Origin: Nonomuraea thailandensis
GTDB lineage: Bacteria; Actinomycetota; Actinomycetes; Streptosporangiales; Streptosporangiaceae
Direction of reading: 5' to 3'
Length of the DNA stretch: 64,000 nt
Assembly: GCF_024172165.1 (NCBI RefSeq)
Contig: NZ_JAMZEB010000004.1
Location: 35,168-99,167 of the forward strand
A program made the translations under genes and the position numbers. This document shows positions 48,733 to 57,635 of the stretch, piece after piece. Within the stretch, counting starts at the first letter, position 1. Every line of letters begins with the position of its first letter. The notes beneath the pieces were generated by a model. The model was not told the origin of the DNA. It made no database searches and was given only the letters and a program-made list of their open reading frames with translations.

Positions 48733-51399
48733 ATGGGATTTTTGCGCAGCAAGACCACCGGATTCTCCGCGGTCATCACCACGACGCTAAACACCCCATG
48801 GACGATGTGGTTCCTACGCGGTGATGACGCCGCGCTGGTTGACACGAAGGCTCTGCAGTGGCGCAAGCCGCTGGCACAAGCCTTCGACGGGGCGTTCGCC
48901 ACTTTGCCTGAGCCGTTCGCCAGCTGCAGCGACGGCCTCATCCGCCTGAACCAAGGCTCCACGCTCTTCCTGGCCGGCGACCAGTGCCTGGAGCAGGACT
49001 GGAACAAAAAAGTCCTCTACCAGGGGCCGATCACCAGCTACCCGGGCGTCGGGCCTTACATCCCGGCCGCATTCCGCAGCGACCTCGACGTCGCCGTGCA
49101 GTTACCCGCCCTCTACACCACACGCCGCACCCTGCTGATCAAGGGCGATCAGTGCGCACTCATCATGTGGGGTCAGGGCGTGGGCTATCAGGGCCCGCTG
49201 TCGGGCATGGAGGGCGCCGGGTGGAAGAAACTGCCCGCGGACATGAGCGGCGACTTCGATCACGCCGTCATGTGCATGCCCGGCGGGGTGCAGCGGACCT
49301 TGTTCATCAAGGGCGAGAAGGCGATGGACTTCGACTGGGACAAGGGCCCCATAGCCGTGGGTACTTGGGGTGAGGTGATGGCTGGTCTGGCCGCCCTGCC
49401 CGCCGACTTCCAGAAACCCCGGCTGCCCGCCGCCGGGCGCTTCTCCGGCGTGGCCGACGACGTACGGGTCGATCTGCGCGTCGACCTGGAGGGCGAGCTG
49501 CCGGTGGTCTCCGGTGACCTGTTCACCGTCTCCGACGGGGAGTACTACAACTCCTTCGTCCTGGACGGCGAGGAAGCGGCCGAGCTGCCCGCAATCATCG
49601 AAGGCATCGCAGAGTACGCCACCCCGACCGGCAGGACGATGGTGTCGGTGGAGGTGGACAAGCTCGCGCCCGGCGGCACCGCCACCCTGACCCGCAGCGC
49701 GCCCGACGGATCGAACCCCACTACTTTCACCTGCTCCTACGTCTCCCGGTTCCTGCGGAGCATCGACTTCGAGGTCGACTACGTGGCGGGCACCGAGCCG
49801 GTCACCCCGTACGTCACCACCGACCATCCGCGCCCGCCCGGACTGGCCAAGCGGATCATGACGGCTCAGGCGGCGTTCGCCGACGCAGGCGTCGAACTAC
49901 GCACCGCGGGCGTCCCCAACGAGGTGCCCCTGGCCGGGACAGGCGCGGACCTGCTGTGGTCGGCGGCCGAGTTGCACGCCGCGATGGTCAGCCAGTTCAG
50001 TCTCCACCGCGACGTCCAGCAGTGGAAGCTGTGGGGCTTCATCGCCAACCGCTACACGAGTCCCTCAACCGACGGCGTCATGTTCGACTACCTCGGAGAA
50101 AGCTACCAGCGTCAGGGCCTGGCCATCTTCTACGAGGCCGCGAAGGAGTTCGGCTACACCGGCAAGCGCGAGGGCCTGTTCAGCTGGATCCACGAGATCG
50201 GCCACGCCCTCAACCTGCTCCACTCCTGGGAGAAGCAGCCGCCGTCGCAGCTGGGACCGCTGCAGGGTCACGGCGACCTGTCGTTCATGAACTACGCCGA
50301 TGAGTACTGGGGCGGGCCGAACGGTCAGGAAGGGGACCGCGAAGCCGCCTTCTACGACGCGTTCACCTGGACGTTCACCGCCCGCGAGCTGCGGCACATC
50401 CGGCACGGCTTCTACCGGCACGTCGTCATGGGCGGCGACGCCTGGGCGACCAACTCCGCCCACCAAGGCTCCCTTGCCTACGCCGCGCCCGCGCCCAGCG
50501 AGTCCGGGCTGCGCCTGGAGGTGTCGAGCAAGGCCGCCTACTCCCACGGCGAACCCGTCACCGCCGAGATCAAACTGTCCCTGGACGGCAGCACGCCGTC
50601 GGCGCAGGCCAGCGCCGACCTCAGGCCGGGCGGCAACTGCCTCGCCCTGCTGGTCACCGACCCGGCCGGCCGCACCGGCCCCTTCGCCCCTATCGCCCGC
50701 ACCTGCGGCGCCTCCCAGCGTGTCACTCTGGATGCTGGCACCCCCGCCCTGTACGACAGCGTCTACATCGGCTTCGGCGCCGGTGGTCTCACCTTCGACC
50801 AGCCCGGCACCTACACCCTGCAGGCCCGCTACCACGCCCCCGACGGCTCCACCGTCACTTCCCCCGACCACACCCTCCAGATCAGCCCGCCGGCCGATGA
50901 GAACGATAAGGCCGCCGGCGACCTGCTGATGGGTGAGCAGCAGGGCATACTCCTGACCCTGCTCGGCTCCGACGCACCCCAGCTCGCCGCTGGCAACGCC
51001 GCCCTCGACCAGCTCATCGCCGACCACCCCGGCCACCCGCTGGCCGTGTACGCGCGGATGGCCAAGGGCACCAACGCCGGACGCCACTTCCTTACCCTCA
51101 CCGCAGGCGGCGTCGAAGTCCGCACCGCCGACACTGACACCAGCATCGAACAACTCGGCACCGTCGTGGAAATCACCCTCGACCCCACCACCGACGCCGG
51201 CGTCGACAACATCACCCTGAACGAGACCATGCGCCGTTTGGCCCGCGCCCATGCCCGCGCCGGCGACCTCAAACAAGCCGACATCGTCCTGGACCTGCTC
51301 GTCGACGCCTTCCGCGACAAAGACGTACCGGCACCGGTGCTGGCCACCATTGCCGAACAAGCCGAAACCACCCGCACCCAGCTCCACGACCACGCCTGA
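48733..51399 (+). CDS. Zinc metalloprotease with hemopexin-like repeats
   Basis: ATG 48733 follows GGAGGG by 6 bases and gives 888 aa. Residues about 20-220 contain repeats of hemopexin style (DAALVDTKALQW, TLFLAGDQCLEQDW, TLLIKGDQCALIMW and TLFIKGEKAMDFDW). A central catalytic domain carries the zinc motif HEIGHALNLLH at 487-497. The C-terminal third is beta-rich, then helical. There is no signal peptide, which is unusual for a metalloprotease, so export may be non-classical or the protein may act inside the cell. No partner gene was found nearby. Confidence 0.8.
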   Translation: MGFLRSKTTGFSAVITTTLNTPWTMWFLRGDDAALVDTKALQWRKPLAQAFDGAFATLPEPFASCSDGLIRLNQGSTLFLAGDQCLEQDWNKKVLYQGPITSYPGVGPYIPAAFRSDLDVAVQLPALYTTRRTLLIKGDQCALIMWGQGVGYQGPLSGMEGAGWKKLPADMSGDFDHAVMCMPGGVQRTLFIKGEKAMDFDWDKGPIAVGTWGEVMAGLAALPADFQKPRLPAAGRFSGVADDVRVDLRVDLEGELPVVSGDLFTVSDGEYYNSFVLDGEEAAELPAIIEGIAEYATPTGRTMVSVEVDKLAPGGTATLTRSAPDGSNPTTFTCSYVSRFLRSIDFEVDYVAGTEPVTPYVTTDHPRPPGLAKRIMTAQAAFADAGVELRTAGVPNEVPLAGTGADLLWSAAELHAAMVSQFSLHRDVQQWKLWGFIANRYTSPSTDGVMFDYLGESYQRQGLAIFYEAAKEFGYTGKREGLFSWIHEIGHALNLLHSWEKQPPSQLGPLQGHGDLSFMNYADEYWGGPNGQEGDREAAFYDAFTWTFTARELRHIRHGFYRHVVMGGDAWATNSAHQGSLAYAAPAPSESGLRLEVSSKAAYSHGEPVTAEIKLSLDGSTPSAQASADLRPGGNCLALLVTDPAGRTGPFAPIARTCGASQRVTLDAGTPALYDSVYIGFGAGGLTFDQPGTYTLQARYHAPDGSTVTSPDHTLQISPPADENDKAAGDLLMGEQQGILLTLLGSDAPQLAAGNAALDQLIADHPGHPLAVYARMAKGTNAGRHFLTLTAGGVEVRTADTDTSIEQLGTVVEITLDPTTDAGVDNITLNETMRRLARAHARAGDLKQADIVLDLLVDAFRDKDVPAPVLATIAEQAETTRTQLHDHA

Positions 51400-51682
51400 C
51401 AACCCCCGCACAACACGCCCCGTCGGGAGCGCTCGTCACTCTCGGCCGTTGCTCCGATCACGAATGACATTTGGACCAGCGCTCGGCTCTCAGATCAGCT
51501 TGGCTGCGCACCAGGCGTTGGCGGCACAGTGTCCTGTCTCGTTGAACTTGAGGTGTCACCGATGCGGGCGGCGCCCTTCAGTGGCCGCATCCGGCCACCA
51601 GCGCAGTCGCAGCACGTGCACCGGTACGGCAAGGGGTTGCCTTTCGTCGCAGGCCGCCCCTCCCGCCTGGTTGGCGCCGACT
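51400..51682. other. Intergenic spacer between convergent genes
   Basis: No gene supported. A short minus-strand segment reads FNETGHCAANAWCAAKLI before a stop near 51490, possibly the tail of a lost gene. Confidence 0.3.
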
Positions 51683-52360
51683 TCAGGAGGTGAGGATGCC
51701 GAGGCCGTCGCCGAGCAGTTTCAGCCCGAGCACGAAGAACAGGGCGGCCATGACGGCGATGTTGTGCTGTGCCGCCCGATCCTTCCACCCGCCGAGCACG
51801 TTCCTGGCACGATCGCCCAGGAACAGGAAGACGGCGAGCGGGGCCAGGATCCCGAGAGAGCCGATGATCACGAAGATGGCCAGTGAGGCGATCTGCTGTC
51901 CGGTCGCCAGGCCGGAGGAACCGATTGAGGCGGCGGCGGCGAGGGTCAGCGGGGCGTTCTTGAGGTTGGCCGCAGACAGGGCGATCCCGAGGCCGAGGAC
52001 CTTGACCGGGCTGAAGCGGTCGATCGCGGCCATCCACTTCGGCAGTTCGGCCTGCGAGGCGCCGGCGGGACGGTGTCGCCATTGCCGGATGCCGACCAGG
52101 ACGAGCAGGATGCCCAGGATCAGCTTGAGCACTCCCACCCAGGTGGCCGGCTGTTGGTGGGCGGAAGAGCCCCCCGCTCCGCCGATCGCCAGCATCACGC
52201 CGCCCAGCGCCGACAGTCCTGCCACCCAGCCGAGGGTGAACAGCGGTCCGTTGAGACGTCCTTGCGGTGTGGCCAGAACGAGGATGATCGCGACGATCGG
52301 GAGCGGGCTGACCGCGACGCCGGCGGCCAGACCCAGGATGTCCCCGAGAGCTTTACCCAT
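51683..52360 (-). CDS. GAP-family (Sap-type) membrane protein
   Basis: ATG 52360 has GGAG 6 bases upstream and gives 225 aa with six hydrophobic spans. LGLAAGVAVSPLPIVAIILV at the start, then TLGWVAGL and KVLGLGIALSAANLKN are typical of the GAP/Sap family. Mycobacterial members help move sulfolipid or glycopeptidolipid across the membrane, and the family is related to LysE exporters. The cargo is unknown here. Confidence 0.8.
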   Translation of the reverse strand: MGKALGDILGLAAGVAVSPLPIVAIILVLATPQGRLNGPLFTLGWVAGLSALGGVMLAIGGAGGSSAHQQPATWVGVLKLILGILLVLVGIRQWRHRPAGASQAELPKWMAAIDRFSPVKVLGLGIALSAANLKNAPLTLAAAASIGSSGLATGQQIASLAIFVIIGSLGILAPLAVFLFLGDRARNVLGGWKDRAAQHNIAVMAALFFVLGLKLLGDGLGILTS

Positions 52361-52726
52361 GACGGTCTCCATGTGCCGGTCGGGATGACCTGGTCGGCAC
52401 GGCACTGCGGACCTGACCCGCTGACCTGCCTGGGGAGCCCTTCCCTGCCATCGTCTCACCCGGCGCATCGCACCCTGGGCGGTCCCCATCCGGCGGCGAG
52501 TCGTTGTGCCAACGCGCGGCGGGTTCCCCGGGGGCATGAATGAGCGATTCTTTGGCGATCCGCTGACAATTTGACCACCGCATGGCTGTCTTCGAGTCCG
52601 CGTTCGGCCCACGGCCTGCCTACGCTGAGCTGTGACCTGGGAATATGTGTGATCCTGCCGCCCCCGGGTCTGCGTCGACGGTGTTGTCCCGCAGTGAGCG
52701 GCAGGCAAGCGGAGCTGGTCGAGCGC

Positions 52727-53848
52727 ATGCCATCGCGATTCATTCCCTACACGCCGGATGTCGAAGCCGTCTCTCCGGGCTTTGACGAGATGCTGCAGAC
52801 GGTGATCGCCAAGACCGAGCGGTTCATCGCCGAATCGGTCGATGCCGAGGGCACCGGCCTGGCGGTCCGTGACGCGCACGCCAAGGGGTACGGGCTCGTC
52901 CGGGGCGAGGTCGAGATCCTCGACCGGCTCCCAGCGGAGTACGCGCAAGGCATCTACGCCACGCCAGGGCGGCATGACGCGCTCGTGCGCTTCTCCAACG
53001 GCTCGCCGCACGCGGGCGCCGACGCGCGGCTCGGCCGCGCGACCGGGCTGGCGTTGAAGCTGTTCGGCATCCCGGGGCCGACCCTGCTGGAGGACGAGCC
53101 CGACACCGGCACCTTCGACTACGCCCTCATCAACGCGCCGGTCTTCTTCTGCAACACCGTCAAGCACTATCTGTTCATCCAGGAGCTGTTCCTGGACGCG
53201 CCGGAGTACTTCGCTCAGGGCGCGCCCGGGCGGCATCGCTTCTACCGCGAGTTCGTGACCGGCAAGGGCAGCCTGGAACCCGAGGCGTGGGCGTGGGAGG
53301 AGTTCCTGGCCTTCCTCACGGTGGCGGCGCGGCCGCTGGTGAACGTGCTGCTGTCGGCCTACTGGACGATGGGCGCGGTCCGGCACGGCGACTACATCGC
53401 CAAGGTGCGCCTTATGCCCGACCCCGCCTGTGCCGCCGCGGTGGTCCACCGCGCCATCGACCCGACGTCGGCGGAGGAGGTGTTCCGGCCGGCTCTGGTG
53501 GCCGAGCTGAGAGCCCGGCCTTTCGCGTTCGACATCCAGGTCCAGCTCTGCGCCGACCTGGAGCGCATGCCGGTGGAAGACCTCACCGTGGAGTGGCCCG
53601 AGCGGCTGTCGCCGTTCGTCACGGTCGCCAAGCTGCGCCTGCCGCAGCAGGACATCTCGGATGAGGAAACCCTTGCGAAGATGGACGCGCTCTCCTTCAC
53701 CCCGTGGCGGGTCACGGCCGAACACGCCCCGCTCGGCGAGATCATGCGAGCGCGCAAGGAGGTCTACCGCCGCTCCTCGCTGCAACGCCACCGGCTCAAC
53801 CATCAGCAGCGCCGGGAGCCACACGGCGCTGATGAGGTGTCGCCGTGA
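52727..53848 (+). CDS. Catalase-family (heme peroxidase-like) protein
   Basis: ATG 52727 gives 373 aa; a GTG at 52694 is an alternative. The sequence follows the y4iL/catalase-like group: DAHAKGYGLVRGEVEILDRL, GRHDALVRFSNGSP, ATGLALKLFG and FDYALINAPVFFCNTVKHYL. The distal His (AHAKG) and Asn-bearing strand are retained. Such proteins bind heme, and some act on peroxides or lipids. It stands alone, with no peroxiredoxin or transporter adjacent. Confidence 0.8.
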   Translation: MPSRFIPYTPDVEAVSPGFDEMLQTVIAKTERFIAESVDAEGTGLAVRDAHAKGYGLVRGEVEILDRLPAEYAQGIYATPGRHDALVRFSNGSPHAGADARLGRATGLALKLFGIPGPTLLEDEPDTGTFDYALINAPVFFCNTVKHYLFIQELFLDAPEYFAQGAPGRHRFYREFVTGKGSLEPEAWAWEEFLAFLTVAARPLVNVLLSAYWTMGAVRHGDYIAKVRLMPDPACAAAVVHRAIDPTSAEEVFRPALVAELRARPFAFDIQVQLCADLERMPVEDLTVEWPERLSPFVTVAKLRLPQQDISDEETLAKMDALSFTPWRVTAEHAPLGEIMRARKEVYRRSSLQRHRLNHQQRREPHGADEVSP

Positions 53849-54209
53849 CCGTGGAGCCGGACGACCTCCGGGGCACCGTACTGCCTAGGTGGCCGCTTTC
53901 TGATCGCTGAGGAACTGCACCGGTATGGCCGTACCCCGTTGTCGCAGACATGATCAGCGAATACCACACGCGGATGGCGTTCCTGTGCCGCGGCACTTAC
54001 AGGGCCAGGGCACCTCTTCTGATGTTCTGGAGCACAGTTTCTGTTCGTTGGAATAGCTGAGGTTAGCGGACTCGATGCACGAAAGGTTGCCCGTCGACTC
54101 GTCCAATGAAACGCGTGACACGTAGCGCGGCATCCGGCGTCTTCTCTATGAGTTGAGTGAGGTGATCTCAGAGAAATAATTCAGACGATTGCGGATTTCC
54201 GGGACGCCG

Positions 54210-54350
54210 GCGGTGGCGTTTCGGGCCCTCAAAGGCCGTTGGCGAATCCTCCAGCACATCACCGCCAGCCCCAGCACAATCGGCGACATCGCCCGCGCGG
54301 CCCTTGTCCTCACTCATTTCGAACACAACTGGCTACCAGAAATTCGCTGA
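54210..54350 (+). pseudogene. C-terminal fragment of a DDE transposase
   Basis: The + strand reads AFRALKGRWRILQHITASPS, then IGDIARAALVLTHFE before a stop at 54348. This resembles the end of IS4/IS5-type transposases (LKGRWRILRHV, ALVLHNFE-type). Nothing upstream matches, so it is a remnant. The surrounding 53850-54400 holds no other gene. Confidence 0.55.
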
Positions 54351-54401
54351 GATCACTTCAGTATGTTACCGACAGTCGGATAGTGGCGTGCGGAGGGTGC
54401 G

Positions 54402-54794
54402 ATGAGAATGTTGGCGCGGGCCGCTTTGGTCACCGCCGTGGTTTGCGGGACGCTAGGTGGGGTCGCCGGTGCATCGGCTGCTGCGTCGCCTCGTGAGAGC
54501 TCCCTGCCCGCGCGACTGGTGGGAGCAGATCTAGGAACATTGATCAGGATGCTCCCGGGCGTCTTCTGCGGCAACCGCCTGATCAGCTACAACTCTCCGG
54601 CTCCTCATTCTCCTGTGAAGTGCGTCAACGGGGCGGAAAACAGTGGGAACTCCACCAACAGCGGGAATTATCACAGCGTAGGGGATCCCATTAACAGCGG
54701 GAACGTCGAGAACGTGAACGGTTCCACGGGAAGTAGCAACACGGAGAGCGGTGGGAATTTGGCGAACGGGTCTCAGACCACCTCAATACGTTAA
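54402..54794 (+). CDS. Secreted Asn/Gly/Ser-rich protein, 130 aa
   Basis: ATG 54402 follows GGAGGG by about 4 bases. A signal peptide (RMLARAALVTAVVCGTLGGV, cut near ASAAA) precedes a cysteine-bearing middle and a repetitive end: NSGNSTNSGNYHSVGD, INSGNVENVNG, then GSSNTESGGN. The N-x-G-N spacing suggests a solvent-exposed, low-complexity coat or adhesive protein. The GC of the repeat part is lower than in neighbours. The next gene has the same signal-plus-NSGN plan. Confidence 0.6.
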   Translation: MRMLARAALVTAVVCGTLGGVAGASAAASPRESSLPARLVGADLGTLIRMLPGVFCGNRLISYNSPAPHSPVKCVNGAENSGNSTNSGNYHSVGDPINSGNVENVNGSTGSSNTESGGNLANGSQTTSIR

Positions 54795-54838
54795 AACCGG
54801 AAGGGGGTTGTCGTATTGACGGTCATGGGAGGGGACTG

Positions 54839-55252
54839 ATGTTCACACGGGGGGATGGAGCGCACGTGGCAAGTGGTAGGAGGCGGATGGCCCGTCCCGC
54901 CGTCGTGGCCGTCTGGCTGGTAACGGTTACACTCGCGGCGCTGCCGTCACATGTCGGGCCGGCGCTGTCTGATGTGGCTGCTTCGGTGGGTCAGGGAGAT
55001 GTTTCAACGCACGCGGGCGACCTACCGGTGGGATGCCGCAATCGAGGTCGAGGAAACTCCAGAAACAGTGGAAACACCACCAGCAAAGGTAGGACAGGCT
55101 CTCAGTCCTCCTGTTCGGCCAGCCAGCGCAGGGCGCGCAGACCGGGCACGAAGCAGTACTCGCCGCCTCGGGTGACCACGAAGCTGGGCAGGTTCTGCAG
55201 ACGGCGCCGGATCGGCTGCTCCGGGATGGTGACGCTGCCGGTTCCGCCGTGA
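54839..55252 (+). CDS. Secreted NSGN-type protein, possibly truncated
   Basis: ATG 54839 gives 137 aa. A hydrophobic leader (PAVVAVWLVTVTLAALPSHV) is followed by VGCRNRGRGNSRNSGNTTSK, echoing the neighbour's NSGN repeats. From about residue 85 (base 55100) the frame runs antisense to the peroxidase gene and becomes Arg-rich, so the native C-terminus was probably lost. Likely a truncated paralogue. Confidence 0.4.
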   Translation: MFTRGDGAHVASGRRRMARPAVVAVWLVTVTLAALPSHVGPALSDVAASVGQGDVSTHAGDLPVGCRNRGRGNSRNSGNTTSKGRTGSQSSCSASQRRARRPGTKQYSPPRVTTKLGRFCRRRRIGCSGMVTLPVPP

Positions 55253-56454
55253 TGCCCGGCTATCGGGTCCTGCTCGCCGGGGAAGCCGATGAAGTTGCCG
55301 TCGTTGACCCACTCGGCCTTGATGAATTCAAATTGCCGCTCGATATGGGCTCCGATGAAGACGCCGATCAGGCCTCGGTCGGCGCCGTCGTCTTCCACAA
55401 CGCCCCCCGGCAACGGCGGGCCGTAGCTGGTGCCGCGGCGGATGAGGCGGTGCATCCGTGCGTCGCCGATGATGGTGGCATCGCGGGGGTTGGTGCGCCG
55501 GATGTGCGCGCCGGCAGGGCACCGGAAGCCTCGATCGTCGTGCTCCCGGTACAGGAAGTCGTTGTTGCGGCGCGGGTCGGCGCCCAGCTCCGGATCGTCG
55601 CGCTCCGGGCTCAGCGTCAACGGCGCCCCGCTGGGCCAGCGTCCGACCATCTTGGCCGCCAGAAGCGTCTCTTCCTGGGCGCTGGAGGTGTTCGCGCGCA
55701 GGTACCGGCGCCAGGCCGCCACCTTGGTGTGGATCTTGCGCACGGCGGCGTAGGTCCCGTTGCGGCCCAGCATGTCGGGGCTGGGCATGGGCGGCAGATT
55801 GCCGGTTTCGTCGGGGTAGCCGAGAATGAACTCGCCCGCCTTGAGGGGGGCTTCCCGGGGGTTGGAGCCGGGCAGCCCGAGGCCCTCGATGTTCGGATGG
55901 CTGATGCCGTCGCGGAAGCCGAAGGTGGTACGCCCGGTCGGGAGCTGGCGGACCTCCTGCCGCCAGATCACCTGGACGCCAGGTGTGTCCTGGTAGGCGA
56001 CGCGGGCCCGTTCCAGAGCCTTCTCCAGCCGCCCCACATCGGGAGACAGGGCGCTCAACGCGATATGCACCTCACCCGTCCCGAACGGCGGCTCCCAGTG
56101 GTCCGGCGCGCTCTCGCCCACGTCACCGATCAGGGCCGCACGCGCGGCCATGCCCTGGCGAAACGCCAGCGGAAAGCTGTCCAGCGACTCCTGCGGCACC
56201 CCCAGCGCCCGCAGCCCCTGGTAGGTGAACGCCACCGCCACCCAGGCATCCCGGCTCGGATCCACGCTGGCGAAACCACCCTCGACCGCCGGCAGCAGCC
56301 GGCGCAGCAACGAACGCCCGGCATGACGGTCATCCACGCGCAGGAAAACGAACCTGCCCACGTACGGCATGGGCCGGGGATGCAACGCCCCGCTCTGGAT
56401 GTCGTCGACCTCGATGCGCACACCGGCTCCGCCCGTGCTCGCCACCACGTTCAT
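55102..56454 (-). CDS. DyP-type peroxidase
   Basis: ATG 56454 (GGAGG about 11 bases upstream; GTG 56472 also possible) gives 450 aa. The diagnostic GFRDGISHP (Gly-x-x-Asp-Gly) carries the catalytic distal Asp. CPAGAHIRRTNPRD contains the proximal heme His. The protein has no Tat signal, so it is cytoplasmic or encapsulated. It oxidises dyes, phenolics or porphyrins with peroxide. A 197-aa companion gene lies upstream in the same direction, 168 bases away. Confidence 0.9.
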   Translation of the reverse strand: MNVVASTGGAGVRIEVDDIQSGALHPRPMPYVGRFVFLRVDDRHAGRSLLRRLLPAVEGGFASVDPSRDAWVAVAFTYQGLRALGVPQESLDSFPLAFRQGMAARAALIGDVGESAPDHWEPPFGTGEVHIALSALSPDVGRLEKALERARVAYQDTPGVQVIWRQEVRQLPTGRTTFGFRDGISHPNIEGLGLPGSNPREAPLKAGEFILGYPDETGNLPPMPSPDMLGRNGTYAAVRKIHTKVAAWRRYLRANTSSAQEETLLAAKMVGRWPSGAPLTLSPERDDPELGADPRRNNDFLYREHDDRGFRCPAGAHIRRTNPRDATIIGDARMHRLIRRGTSYGPPLPGGVVEDDGADRGLIGVFIGAHIERQFEFIKAEWVNDGNFIGFPGEQDPIAGHHGGTGSVTIPEQPIRRRLQNLPSFVVTRGGEYCFVPGLRALRWLAEQED

Positions 56455-56622
56455 GATCGCTTGTGCCTCCACGCCTCACCGGACAACCCGCCGGCCCGCT
56501 CCCACCGACGCGGCCTATGACGCGCCCGGAACTCGCCGCCGCGGCGTTGTGCCACTTGTGCGGCTGCCCGCGTCACTCCCGCCGCGACGTTGGCCCGGGC
56601 CCGGGAACTCGTCTTCAAGGCA

Positions 56623-57216
56623 TCAGCCTGCGGCTTCCTCCATCAGTTTCTGGAAGGCGGGCGTGGCCAGCAGCTCGGCGTTCGCCGGGTTATCCAGCGC
56701 CGCCCGGAACTCGGGGGTGTCCAGCACTGCCTGGAACGCCGCGTTCACGCGCTGGTCCTTCCAGATCTGCTGAACGGTCAGATCGGGATAGGAGCTGACG
56801 AAGACCCCCGCAGGCGCCTGCCGGGCGAGGAACCAGTCCTTCACCCCCGGATCGGTGACGCCAGGAAACCCTTCGGTGTGCGAGAAGACCTTGTCGAAGC
56901 GGGCCCCGACTGCTGTCTTGCCGAAGTCGTCGATGTAGGTGTCCCAGGAGCCGTCGAAGACGCTGGCGAACATGTGCCGGGTGTCGTTGTCGAATATCAC
57001 GTGGCGTGCGTCGTGCAGGGTGCCGATCTGGCGCAGCGCCGCACGGGCCTCCACGTCAGACGACCCGCCGGCGAGCGCGGCGAGATCCGCACGCAGCGCA
57101 TCCGCATGCCCCGGCTTGATCTTGGAGAAGACGGTGAATTCGCTGCACACCCCATCCCTCATACCCGGACGCTCCGGCTGAGCCGATGGGGTCGAGTCTG
57201 GCATCCCAGCCATCAT
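56623..57216 (-). CDS. Hypothetical protein upstream of the peroxidase, 197 aa
   Basis: ATG 57216 has GGAGAG about 5 bases upstream, better than the first start at 57240. The protein reads SEFTVFSKIKPGHADALRAD, then GTLHDARHVIFDNDTRHMFA, FDGSWDTYIDDF and a helical end. The first half resembles a ferredoxin-like alpha/beta fold of the DyP/EfeB-fold type, though shorter than a full peroxidase. It is in tandem with a DyP peroxidase, so a joint role in oxidative chemistry is likely. Family not confirmed. Confidence 0.65.
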   Translation of the reverse strand: MMAGMPDSTPSAQPERPGMRDGVCSEFTVFSKIKPGHADALRADLAALAGGSSDVEARAALRQIGTLHDARHVIFDNDTRHMFASVFDGSWDTYIDDFGKTAVGARFDKVFSHTEGFPGVTDPGVKDWFLARQAPAGVFVSSYPDLTVQQIWKDQRVNAAFQAVLDTPEFRAALDNPANAELLATPAFQKLMEEAAG

Positions 57217-57613
57217 GAGTCTCTCCTGCCACAGATCCACACCAGGGGCACCAGACGCTCACGCATGAGACGCCATCGCCCTGACCTCCTATTTTTGACC
57301 GCACCCAACCAGCCACGCGGAAAAGACGGGTCAAGCAGCGGGAGCCGATCCGTACCGATTCCGGGGCCATAGCGGCACCCTCGGCCGCGACAACATCGAC
57401 GGTCCACGACGGCGCTGGCGGCGACACCGCCAACGGCCGCCTCCCCATCCGCCGACTGCATCGTTTAGCCCCCGGTCACCGGACACTTTCGCGGACTACC
57501 CATCTGAGACGGCGTCGCCGCAGGTCGAGATCTCGCCCGAGGGCCGATCGCGGTTGTCCGGTGAGCGTTCCCCTAACGGATACCCGCAGGAGATCGGTGA
57601 GCTGCCTTCGTCT

Positions 57614-57623
57614 AACGATCGTT
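57614..57623. repeat. AACGATCGTT palindrome at NB-ARC/TPR gene end
   Basis: It lies 13 bases past the stop of the 642-aa gene. The same palindrome is found at 44119 and 61230 next to other members. Confidence 0.55.
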
Positions 57624-57635
57624 AATTGAAGATCA

